64,000 nucleotides of DNA from Trichoderma breve. Its lineage: Eukaryota > Ascomycota > Sordariomycetes > Hypocreales > Hypocreaceae. Below, piece by piece: positions 23,852 to 34,006 of this stretch. Positions within the stretch are counted from its first letter, which is position 1. Every line of letters starts with the position of its first letter. Under the pieces are notes generated by a model. That model searched no databases and had not been told where the DNA came from. It worked only from the letters and a program-made list of their open reading frames with translations. The stretch covers positions 7,130,001 through 7,194,000 of the forward strand of contig NC_079232.1 of the NCBI RefSeq assembly GCF_028502605.1, in the 5' to 3' direction. Made by a program: the position numbers and the translations under genes.

Positions 23852-25219
23852 CTATCGATCTAAACTCCGATGGTCTTGAAATTGTGTATGCATCTTGAGT
23901 CTCTCTGAAATTAAATCCAGCCCATCTCGCAGATCCTCTTCTTCGCCGCGTATATCTTTACCAATAATGTTGCTGTTAAAGGCTCCTGGGTGGCTCGGGT
24001 CAATGTTAGGCCGAGTCTCGTTGATTCTTGATGCCAATTGGCGAATCTTGTGCCGAATCTCGTCTGTGTGCTGCGAGATCAACTGCACTAGCAGCGCAAT
24101 CTGTAGTCGAGGACTGACTACTGTATGCAAAGTGCCGATCTGGACAGGCACAACATCTGACAGGTCAAGCCGTTGCTGCCTCTCAGTCGTGCCCACTGAG
24201 TTGACTAGCATGTGTACTAGGTTCTTGTAGCTACGGAGGATCTGTATGTAGCAGATAAGTGCCAGTCGGATCTCCACCGTGTCAACTGTTCCTGTTTGTG
24301 TGTATTGCTGTTGCTGATGAGTGGAAGTCGGACTGGAGTCGGCTGTGCGTGGTGGTATAATTTGGTCCATGACCTCGATGAATTTTTGGGCTATCTGAAC
24401 TGTTTGGTTCATAATCACCTGCAATTCTGCTGCATGGGGTGGTCTCCTTGTTTGAATACCATGGAGTTTGAGTTGGATTTGAGAAAGAAGAGATACTGGA
24501 TCCATGATTGCCGGTTCTGCTGTTTCAGAAAGAGTGTTGTCCATTGATCCTATCGCAGAATCGCTGGTTGAAGCTCCAGCCATGGCTATGAGAGCTGGGT
24601 CTAATGGATCCGTGTGAGAAGACGTTGGAGGTTCTGAATGTGCTTTCCCGCCCAATACATCCGACCATGCTTCATCGTTGGAGTCTGTAGTTAACGGGCA
24701 GAACAGGCCCGGCGTCGTAACCGACATTGCTGGGTCGGGATAATGATGAGGGGCCATTGGCCACATTTCAAATGCCGTTGCAACGATATTGTAGTCCATT
24801 GAGGCTGAGGGGCAGGCCAACTCGTGGTGTTCTATTGAAGGCGAGGTTGCGATTTCTCCAACACCGTCTGCAGAAAAGCTAGAGGAAGTCTCCATTGTTG
24901 AGTCAATCTCATCCTGTATTGTTGTCGCAGTCGTCGAAGCCGCCGTGCTAATCGTTGTAGAGAGTTCTTGGTTCGAAATGGCTAAGAAGCTGCCCTCTCG
25001 GCCTCCGTAATTGGCTTCTTCTTGTTTGCCTTCTTGCTTCTGCCGTTTGCTAGGTCGACCAAGACGTAGAGGAGGGCTAAAGACACACTTTTCGTCCGCT
25101 TCCTTACAGCGCCGACAAGGATTTTCGTCGGTAGCGGAGGTTCGAGTGCATCGTTGTTTTCGTTTATGGCATCTGTCACAAGACAATCGTAGGAGTTGAG
25201 GACTCCCAAACATAAGCAT
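23852..25219 (-). CDS. Zn2Cys6 transcription factor, AflR-like
   Basis: A single exon encodes 455 aa. An N-terminal zinc cluster starts at about residue 14 (CDRCHKRKQRC, then CRRCKEADEKC) with spacing C-x2-C-x6-C-x11-C-x2-C-x6-C, followed by a basic linker (RPSKRQKQEGK). The central part is Ser/Thr-rich and the C-terminal third is helical, as in AflR-type pathway regulators. It does not carry the larger fungal_trans domain. A regulator of this kind located inside a metabolite cluster usually controls it, and AflR-type proteins bind paired TCG/CGA half sites, which fits the TCGGCGA motif found in nearby promoters. That link is an inference. Two ATGs, at 25219 and 25213, could start translation. 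Confidence 0.85.
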   Translation of the reverse strand: MLMFGSPQLLRLSCDRCHKRKQRCTRTSATDENPCRRCKEADEKCVFSPPLRLGRPSKRQKQEGKQEEANYGGREGSFLAISNQELSTTISTAASTTATTIQDEIDSTMETSSSFSADGVGEIATSPSIEHHELACPSASMDYNIVATAFEMWPMAPHHYPDPAMSVTTPGLFCPLTTDSNDEAWSDVLGGKAHSEPPTSSHTDPLDPALIAMAGASTSDSAIGSMDNTLSETAEPAIMDPVSLLSQIQLKLHGIQTRRPPHAAELQVIMNQTVQIAQKFIEVMDQIIPPRTADSSPTSTHQQQQYTQTGTVDTVEIRLALICYIQILRSYKNLVHMLVNSVGTTERQQRLDLSDVVPVQIGTLHTVVSPRLQIALLVQLISQHTDEIRHKIRQLASRINETRPNIDPSHPGAFNSNIIGKDIRGEEEDLRDGLDLISERLKMHTQFQDHRSLDR

Positions 25220-28200
25220 GGCTGATAACGGGAGTTGAGATTGATATGACTTTCGACAAAGTGAAGTATAGGTGGAGTTGGAATTAGACGACAGCTGAGG
25301 TCTCCTCTTTTCCTTCGGTTGCTACCGTGTTGCTATACTTTGTATTTATGGTGAGGCTCAATGTGCCTGTACGGCCAAAGAGTCTAGGCAGTTTCTGGCT
25401 GACAGGAGTGTAATAAGCTCAGATGTTCCAATTTTTTGTAAAAGTCCCTTTCCGGACAACTGGGTAGTACCTCGGCAGGTATAGCGAGCAGTATAATAAA
25501 ACATCGATAGACCTGACGCGCCGACTTTTTGGCTAGTGTGATCTCCTGCGTTATATCCCTGGTCGCCATTTATACACCAATGACAGGGGAGCTGTCGACT
25601 GATAGAATCTGATAGCTACTTGACTAACAGGCCATATTGCTCACAGCAACACCAAACCACAGATACCGGATTGCTTCCAAATATTGGACAGTGGGTCGTT
25701 CTGTTTATGGTGTCATGCTAACCGAGAACAGGGTATAACTCTGGGGATACCCACAGGCCAATTTTTCGAGGTAATACCGTATTTGCATGTAGATTATGCT
25801 GGTCGGTTTTGTACAAGTGCTGACATCGCCAGGGACTGGCCGAAGGTTGTTAGATGCATGTATGTGAGACGACCGACTACCTTGCATGCCCATTGGATGA
25901 CGTTTGAATTAGGAAGTTGGGGTATCAGACGAAAAATAGGTGACTGCGCATGCATGCCACTGAGAAAGGGAGGGGGTTTCCTGCAAGGGTGTTGAACAGG
26001 GAGCTGTCACAAAGCGCTCATTACTTCATTACATCGGTACAGTGCATACACCGATAGAAGCAAAGTAGATTTTGCCGCAAGAGTTGTAAATACAACTTCC
26101 TGTCTCCATTGTGATTAATGCGGTAGAGTTGTGGCAGTCTATAAAGGGGTTATCGCATCATTGCAGGCCGAGAATAGTATATAGCGTTTCAATTGCAAGC
26201 GACTCAACATCGAAATCTAGTATTACTCCCATTCTGTCCAATAACTCGCCGAGTCTTCGGTAGTTGGCTGGGGAATACAGAATTTTATGCCTCACTTGTA
26301 TAAAGTGAAAGTATCTGGATATTTTGTTTCCTCTATCTCTCCTTTTGTCACGACCCCCACCAAGTCCCATTGACCAACACACTTTATTATATGGGCTTAG
26401 TGATCTGCATACCCCTTCATTGTTGGTCCGGCTGTCTACCTGATTTGGCCCGAAACCAATATATTGTCAGCGCTATACGGCGAAGGATTATGCTTGCATA
26501 TGCAGGGCCGTGATTCGATTCAAGGCCCCTCCAGCGAATAGGATCGTGGCCGAAACTTTTCCGTCCTCTTGCATCCGCAACTCCGGACGGGGCCGGGCGA
26601 ATAGGTGTATGGCGCAAGCACCGGCTGATATAGCAAATGATCCATGATGTACGCCAGATCTAGAATGTGGATACACACTTGTTTTAGCATGAAGGATCAT
26701 CCGTAGAATAGAGCATGGACGAGGCGTTTTGCAGTGCACAAGACCTCAAACGAGAATCGATAGAAATCATGTTATGAATCATGGTCCCAGGGTGTATTAT
26801 TAAATATATATAATGTATAGAGCAAAGGATTTGTATAATTGAGCAGTTTATACGCAATACTCCTTGACATAATTGGCAATTGGTGGATACGCACACACGT
26901 CTCACCAGACTCAAGGCAACCTTGTTCCTGCAGAGGATCGGAAGCAGCAATCATCCCTTGGCCCATGTAGGGCGTAATACAGATGAGAAGCAACATTGGC
27001 ACGCGTGGATTTGCAGCTAGGGGCCATTGCCATTGGCAACTGATTAATAATAACCAACGCCAAGAAGTATTATATACACACACCCGCCCACCTACATATC
27101 CCGATCCTGGAACATTTCTGTTCGGTGCGGTGCCGGGATTTATGGGAGGATGCCGTCAGTAATGCTTTGCCATATCTTTCTCCCAATCCAGCAAAATCTG
27201 ACATTTATCCACTGCAGTTGTCAGAATTGGTCATATCTTGCTAGCAAGATCACCGATCTGATTCTCGTAGAGATGCCAGACTTTTGGGTGGGCAACACAA
27301 GCAAGTGAGGCATACTTGGCGTTAACTGTACCTTACCTTGATGTGCGTGTTAAGTCGATATCACTGTTCTCATGTGGGGATACGAGACCCGAAGTTGGCC
27401 TGGGACTATTTTGGTAATATCGTATATACTGTACAATGTCTTGGATTTTGCTTGTCCATGCGTGATACTTTCCGAGAGCTGTGATGATTTCAAGTGGCCA
27501 TCTGGAGTGATTCCAAGGAAATCACAAGTAATCAATTTAACAACCTCGGAATGGGCGTGACTCATGTACCGGAACTGGTTTTCTCTCCCTAAAGCCGGGT
27601 CCCTCCAAAGTCATATCTCGATTATATCCAACACTCAGGGGATCAGTTATTTATATACCACTTTGCAAAACAGTTTCGGCCCCTCCCGCAAGATTGCATG
27701 ATCTCGCTAGCTAGGAGCTCAAAATCGATTCTCTAACGCATGATCTAGTTAATGCACGACATTTTCCGACGTAGATCGAAACAAGGGAGACGTTAGGGCT
27801 AGAAAGCATTGACACTGCTTATAATCATCGGTACCATTGGATAATTCCAATACCTGTGGGTGATCTTGTCGGAGAGCACTTGCAATGGCTTTCACAGAAG
27901 GGTTTACATTGATGAAACACTTTGCAATAACATCGTGTGGTGTATCTACAGCCACTGAAAGCAGAATTCTGCCCAATGCTGGGGCTTGTAAAGAGTCAAA
28001 CTCCATCTTTATATAGTCAGCCATTTTGATGTGCCCTAAATACCAATCGGTACGATACCACCGATGCTGCGGGATCACTATTGACTAAAAGTGAACCAAG
28101 ATCCAAGGTCAGGAGCTTGGTAGTAACTCTGGCAAGACGGTCACTTTTTGGTGTTGGTTTGTAGATTGAGAAGTGTTCATTATCACCAAGTTTGTTCCAT

Positions 28201-28416
28201 GATGCAAATCTCATGAACACGAATGTCCTGAATAGCGCTCCTTATTGAAGCCATGAAACACTTTGTGTTCACTAAATGACCTATAGCTCACTTAAGTAGT
28301 TCATGTTTCATAACATTTACCAATTTTGAATTCATGTTAACAATTTGTGCTAATTAAGTCATTTTAATATAAATACTATCCAGTCACTGAACGGGCATAT
28401 TTCGCCTTACATCACT
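25220..28416. other. Gene-poor region between regulator and P450
   Basis: About 3.2 kb without a convincing gene. One TCGGCGAGTTA (minus strand, 26242-26252) resembles the cluster motif. Minus-strand frames at 27749-28078 and 28017-28220 have protein-like composition but overlap in different frames and match nothing I recognise; they may be a gene relic. Confidence 0.4.
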
Positions 28417-30050
28417 TTAAAAGCTGCGGCGCTTCACCTTGATCATGTATCGGTGAGCCTGAAGCTGCTGAGCAACCCGAAACACTGTAGTCTCATCCTG
28501 CTGCGGGATATACTCAAACTCGAAGCGTCTAAAGAGACTGACAAGAGTCATGTGCATTTCCTGCAGCGCAAAATGCTTTCCAATGCACACTCGACTGCCG
28601 GCGGAAAAGGGCCAAAAAGCGACCTCGTTCGTTTTCCCACTTGTGTAAATGTCTAGCCAGCGCTCTGGAAGGAATTCGGTCGCGTTTGGCCACACCTTTT
28701 CGTCCATGTGAACATTCTGAGTGGATGGGAAAACGGTCGTTCCCTTGGGAATGGTGTAACCGAGGATTTTCTCATCTTTGAGACACTCACGTGGACTGCC
28801 AGTGGCTTGACCAGGCACAAGGCGCATTGTTTCGTCAATGCAAGCTTGTAGATAGGTCATACCAAGAAAGCTGTATTCGCAGTCCACAGGCTTTTCCAGC
28901 TCAGAGGGAGGATACCACTGATCAACTTCAGCCACCAGCTTGGCCATCTTGTCCTTATTCTTGGTCAGCATGATGAGGGTAAAGAGCTCTGCATTGGCTG
29001 TAGTTTCACTCCCTGCAGTCAAGAGAATAATGGCCTCATCTTGAATGTCTGATCGGCGAAATATTGAGCCTTCCGAATCATCGCCTGCTTCCACTAGCTT
29101 CTGCAGCAGATCTTGTTTGTTGCTCGTCTTGAGAATAGCCTTTCGGTTCTCAACAGCGTCAGAAGTAAACTTATCAACGTATGGGTCACGAGCTGGCAAA
29201 AATGGAATATGGCGAATCCAAGGCACAAGCATCAGCAAACCGGCCAATTTCAACGCCTTCTTGATCTGGTCAGGAAGAGGGTGGGAGCCGTTCTCCACGA
29301 CATTGAAGCTCTGGCCAAAGGTAGTGATTCCAATTATGTCGACAGCCAGGCTCTGAATGAGATTTTGCATGTCAATCTCAACTGGCTTGTCACTGCATTG
29401 CTTCTCTAGCTTATCGATGGCCACGCTGATGCAATCCAGCATGAGCGGCTGCATACTGCGAATGTAACGGATGCCAAACATGGACGAAATCATGCGCTTC
29501 CGCACTCCATATGACGATTTATCGGTAAAGGCTATCAGAGTTGGCCTTTCCGGATCCTGTCTAAAGTTGCCATATACAGCCTCTGATTTGTGCCAGTCCT
29601 GGGTCTGGATAATCTTCTTTACCTCGGCATCATCCGAGACGGAAATCATGTCAGGAGCCAGCGCGACAATAGGTCCATATCGCTTGTGAAGATCATCTGT
29701 AAATCGATGGCTATAAAAGAAATCATGTTAAAATGATGATTATACCAACTATCTGGGGAACATTGTAATTACCTTGCGCCATTCAGAACTGAAATGGTGA
29801 ATGGCCATGATGTAATCTTGTTGAGAAACGGTCCAGGGACTCGTTGGAGAGGCGAAAAGAGTGCTTTCAAAAGCTACGAAATTAGCATGGTGCATACTGT
29901 TGAAACTAATCTTTTTTCATCCGTTCACAAACTTACACCCAGAATACGAGGAATGGCAAAGACAACAAACAGGCCAGCCAGTGCTACCCTAGTAGGGGTG
30001 AGGCTGTCCTGTATGGAAGACCAGTCTACAGCATCCATCGCATTAATCAT
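28417..30050 (-). CDS. Cytochrome P450 monooxygenase, Fus8-like
   Basis: Three exons, 30050-29937, 29873-29773 and 29710-28417, join in phase to give 502 aa, normal for a microsomal fungal P450. An N-terminal membrane anchor (VALAGLFVVFAI) is followed by a Pro-rich hinge (RVPGPF). The I-helix has AGSETT, the K-helix ETMR (ExxR), then FLPERW, and the heme loop is FSAGSRVCIG with the axial Cys at residue 447. In fusarin pathways the P450 Fus8 oxidises the C-20 methyl to the carboxyl level and introduces the epoxide. Position next to the aldehyde dehydrogenase, as in Fusarium clusters, supports a Fus8 role. The assignment to that subfamily is by context rather than by alignment. Confidence 0.88.
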
Positions 30051-30631
30051 GTGATTTAGAATGCTATACAGCTACTCTCTGTGTCTACTCTGTGGCAGGC
30101 AAATTATTATTTAAAGCTAAATGCATTCATTGGATGGCATGATGCATAGCCAACGTGGGCTGTCGTATCGTGCCCTTTCCCATTATGGAAAATCGCCGAT
30201 GCTCTGCTTACTCGTACTCGTACACCCATTCCGAAATACGCTGGTTGATTGTCAGATTAGTAGGCTCTCACCTGCAAGATTAGTCTTTGGTCGGCCTCTT
30301 TGCTCTCGTTATTAATCCATAAAGACTCCATAATCTATAAGCAAAGGATCAAGTACCTCGTAACTGCCTACTAACGAGCAGGGTATTTGAGGTCAATATC
30401 GAGATATGACGGGGCGTGATTATTGCCATGATTGTATAGGCTCAGTGCCAAGAGGGAAAAGGCAGCGGCATGAGCAACATACAGCCTATCTCTGTTCAAG
30501 AACTTTGCTCTGTGGAATTGGGTATTATGCAAATGTAGATGTCCATAAAATGAATTACTTCTAGATTACATATATGTAGATCATTTCAGAATCTGCCACC
30601 AGTGATCCAAAGGCTTCTTCTGGCCTTGTTA
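30051..30631. other. Intergenic region, P450 promoter
   Basis: Holds the P450 promoter and the 3' end of the aldehyde dehydrogenase gene. One near-exact cluster motif is present at 30189-30199. No gene was seen. Confidence 0.4.
30189..30199 (-). promoter_or_regulatory. TCGGCGATTTT motif upstream of the P450
   Basis: One mismatch to TCGGCGACTTT, on the P450 coding strand, about 140 bases upstream of its ATG. Confidence 0.45.
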
Positions 30632-32484
30632 TCAGCGATAGTAGTATACCGACTTTAGCTGACAGTAACTGAGCAATCCTTCAAGGCCATACTCGGCACC
30701 AATTCCACTTTGTTTGTACCCTCCAAAGGCAACAAAAGGATCAGGCTTGGGAGGCCCGTTGATGAAAATATTGCCTGCCTCTAATCTCTTTGCGATTCTC
30801 TCAGCAACGTCGGATTGGTTCGTCCAAATACTCGCCGCCAGCCCGCTTTCGCTGTCGTTGGCAAGCCGGATTGCCTCCTCAGCGTCTGAAAATGCAATGC
30901 ACGGAATAATAGGGCCTATTTTTGCAGTTAGAGTAATCCAGTAGATAGCAGTTATGCACCGTGCTTGCATACCAAATTGTTCATCTTTGATGATGGAGGA
31001 ATCCGATGGAGGATTATCCACAATGGTCGGATATGCAAAAAACCCTGGCCCTTCTTTCACTCCAGATTTTTCGGTTGTAAATCGATACCCACGGTCACTC
31101 ATCTCTTGGAAGAGCGTCTTCAGCTTTCCCAGCTGCATTTGATTCTGTACAGGGCCGACGCTGGCCACGAGATCCTCGGCACTAATGTTCGTCGCTTTTG
31201 TAAGGGTATCGACAAACTGCTTGTAGATGGATTCGTGGATATACAACCGTCGGCTCGCAAGACAGACTTGGCCAGCGTTAAACCATAGTCCCGCAGCTAC
31301 TAAAGGTGCCGTTTTCTCGACGTCGACATCGGGAAGAATAATCGATGCGTTATTTCCGGCCCTGTTACAATTGCATGTTAGCATATATGCGGTCCGGTTC
31401 TTCAGCTGCAACACTGAGGTTCTCTTTATACATTTCTAGAGTCAGCCGTTTCACTGTGCCTGCACAGGCTTCCATAACCTTCTTGCCAGCGGCTGTTGAA
31501 CCGGTGAATGAGATTTTCTGGATCCCTGGATGACGGACGAGTTGGGGCCCCAGTTGATCGTCTCCCCCGAGAACCTGAACAACACCCGGGGGAAACACAT
31601 GCTGTGCCAATTCGACTAGTTTCAAAGCTGAATACGGTGTAAATGGCCTATCATCGTTTTTAATGAAATGCTACGCGTTGAATACATCGTTTTTAATGAA
31701 ATGCTACGCGTTGAATACCGGACAAGGACGTACGAAGGTTTCACAATTACGCAGTTTCCTGTTGCCAGAGCTGGTGCGATCTTGCCGATTGCTGTCTGTA
31801 ATATTAGGAGGAGAATTGAGTAACGGGATGAGATTTAGTCATACCAAGCATCAATGGAACTGGCATAAAGGCAAATAATTAGCAACTGACTGTAGCATTA
31901 GTACAAAAAGAGACGCACAATTCCATGGACATATGGCAACTGCCACTCCAAGAGGTTCATAGCTAGTGACTGAAACCTTTTCTTCGTCCTCCTGTCTCTT
32001 TTCGGGAATTTCGTATTTTGCTATATCCGAATCAGCCACTTTCAGACATGAGCGTACCTTCAATGACCGTCAACAAACATGGATATTTCAGCCAGCTGGC
32101 CGCCCAATGGACCTCAATGGCCGTAACCTGGTCCTACATATGGCGTAATCTTTAGCTTCTTTATCCAAGTTTTGAACTGCGCTGTATCCATACTCCTCTT
32201 CCAGTTTCTGCCTTGAGAAGCTCAATGAATTGATGGGCATGGGCTAAATACAAGTCATGAAAATTTTCGAGTAATTCGGTCCGTTGTTTGTATGCCTTGG
32301 TGGCCCAGGTAGGAAATGCCTTTTGTGCGGCAGCAACAGCATCATCGACATCCTTCTCAGTCGCAACTGGAGCGTCCCATAGTGATTCACCCGTTGCCGC
32401 ATTCGTACCAGAGTAGAATGTGTCGGAAGAGCGCAGAGCACCGCCGACAATGTTGAAGAATTTTGTAAAGTCGATTTCGGTCAT
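30632..32484 (-). CDS. Aldehyde dehydrogenase (NAD(P)-dependent), Fus7-like
   Basis: Eight exons fit: 32484-32194, 32133-32079, 32038-31919, 31859-31845, 31791-31734, 31647-31432, 31361-30973 and 30915-30632. They total 476 codons (475 aa), the size of the ALDH superfamily. Marks in order: ETGRG then EVHWAASWLKY, YEPLGVAVAICPWN and the GKIAPALATGN loop, ISFTGSTAAGKKV, the general base Glu251 in TLEM, and catalytic Cys285 in FNAGQVC, then GPIIPCIAF and GGYKQSG. The residue after TLEM is Ala where most members have Gly. Exon 4 is only 15 bases and intron 2 about 40, so those borders are the least certain. Intron 5 contains a 33-base tandem duplication. In Fusarium the homologous gene sits between pump and P450, as here; it was reported dispensable for fusarin production. 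Confidence 0.85.
31653..31718. repeat. 33-bp perfect tandem duplication inside an intron
   Basis: Two identical head-to-tail 33-base units (31653-31685 and 31686-31718; each contains AATGAAATGCTACGCGTTG on the plus strand). Both lie within intron 5 of the aldehyde dehydrogenase and lengthen it to about 86 bases without touching the splice borders. Confidence 0.9.
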
Positions 32485-32581
32485 GGCTGTTGGTGAAAAT
32501 AGCGAATCAATCTACAATGTTGCCGTGCAGCAATGTTAAATGCGGTTGGGCAAGGGAGCGCTGTGGAAGCATTTAATAGGT

Positions 32582-32592
32582 AAAGTCGCCTA
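32582..32592 (-). promoter_or_regulatory. TAGGCGACTTT motif upstream of the aldehyde dehydrogenase
   Basis: One mismatch to TCGGCGACTTT, on the coding strand of the aldehyde dehydrogenase, about 100 bases before its ATG. Confidence 0.4.
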
Positions 32593-33368
32593 TCGGATAT
32601 AACTGTTGCAGTACGCTACCATCGGCATATTCCGGCTATCGAGTTGTAAATCCTCCCGGGATACCATTGATTTTCATACAATAAATACCAGCTGCCACAA
32701 TAACGATCAACTTATCAGAATGTGATTATGTGGTAAAGACGAATGAAGGGGGATAGGGGTGCTGAGAGCACCGAGGGGGCCACTTCGAAGGCTGACGCTA
32801 CTATTTCCAACACTTTCCACAGCCTTTACTACCAGCTACGTACATAGCCTCCGAAAACAATATGACAACAACAAATTTGTTGCTTACTCCTCCCATGGGC
32901 AGAATAACTTCCAATCGGCTTCGTTATATAACTGTTAGCAGCACTACCAGTTAACTCGACAACACAAAGCTGACATGTAATTTAGCTGCCCTCCCCTACC
33001 AATCTAGCTGCAACCTTTCCCTTCTAGCTCCCCGCTAATTATTTGAGGGCCGTAATCGAACCGATTAATTAGCCTGAATAAGACAGCCATACATACTCGT
33101 ACCTGTTCTAGCAGGGGGCTTTTAGCCGGGGTTACCAAGAGTAACTCGAATCCCTAGTCAGCAAAGTGTGTACCATGGAGGACAGTTGCGTACTCGCAGG
33201 TGGCTTTTGACAATAATTTACTGCACAAAAAGTATCTAATTGGCTGATCCGTTCTACTATTTTGTTGCTCAACCAGAGGAATTTATTGGAACTTCTTGTT
33301 GTGCGCTCTCAAAAAATTTGGCTGAGCCCTGGACTACCAGTGTCAGATGGAGCGCTTATCACGACATG

Positions 33369-33379
33369 TCGGCGACTTT
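33369..33379 (+). promoter_or_regulatory. Exact TCGGCGACTTT motif, distal MFS pump promoter
   Basis: Exact 11-base copy, preceded by TG as at 41046, in the divergent region about 640 bases upstream of the pump start. Confidence 0.45.
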
Positions 33380-33877
33380 GTATGAATGCGTGTTAGTTAC
33401 TGGCACAGAAAAGCAAATGGGGCCGTAATCTTGAATCCATCTCCAAAAGTTGGCGCAAAGCCTTTTGACAAACTAAAAGACGCCAATATCTCGGTAGTTG
33501 GCCAACTCTATCTAGATTTGCCTAGGAAAATTTATTGCAGCCGCTGCAGCTAAAAGTTGGAGCCTGTGACGGAATTTTATCTCGAGATTCCTTCTAGTCT
33601 AGTACTCCCAAGTAATATAAAAATCTCCTGGTGCACGAATGCAACCCTCTTATTAGAAGCTACCCTCAGTTTACAGACGCTGAGTCTTGTCATTCGCCAA
33701 CCATTATAAGTTGACATGATGAGATGTCGTACCATGTTATAGAAGCATTCTCGTCAATTCACAAATCTTATTCGTCAAGTAAACGACATTTCCAACCGAT
33801 GATACTGTAAATATGACACTCAGCACACCGCTCTGTGATGGTCGGCACTTTTGCAACGCAGTGTTACATTGTAGATA

Positions 33878-33888
33878 TAAGTCGCCGA
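33878..33888 (-). promoter_or_regulatory. TCGGCGACTTA motif, proximal MFS pump promoter
   Basis: One mismatch to the 11-base motif, minus strand, about 120 bases upstream of the pump ATG. With flanks, TTTGTCGGCGACTT is shared base for base with the hydrolase/PKS-NRPS promoter. Confidence 0.5.
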
Positions 33889-34006
33889 CAAAACTTCAAA
33901 GATGGACTATAAGGCGCTGTAATTCACTCAACCAGAGCCTTACGCAAAAGAAGAGGACTGAATCGCCATCTCGACGTTTTCCACACGCCAGAGAAACACT
34001 TTAATC

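Larger units (their letters stand above)
32485..34006. other. Divergent intergenic region, aldehyde dehydrogenase and pump promoters
   Basis: Separates two divergently transcribed cluster genes. It holds three copies of the cluster motif (listed separately) and a shorter TCGGCACTTTT at 33842. No gene was recognised. Confidence 0.5.

Noticed and set aside
32079..32200. Apparent frameshift after the ETGR segment of the aldehyde dehydrogenase
   Set aside because: An intron from 32193 to 32134 (GTATGG...TGTAG, with a branch-like GCTAAAG) joins ETGRG to DQVTAIEVHWAASWL in phase, and the full eight-exon model is a multiple of three.
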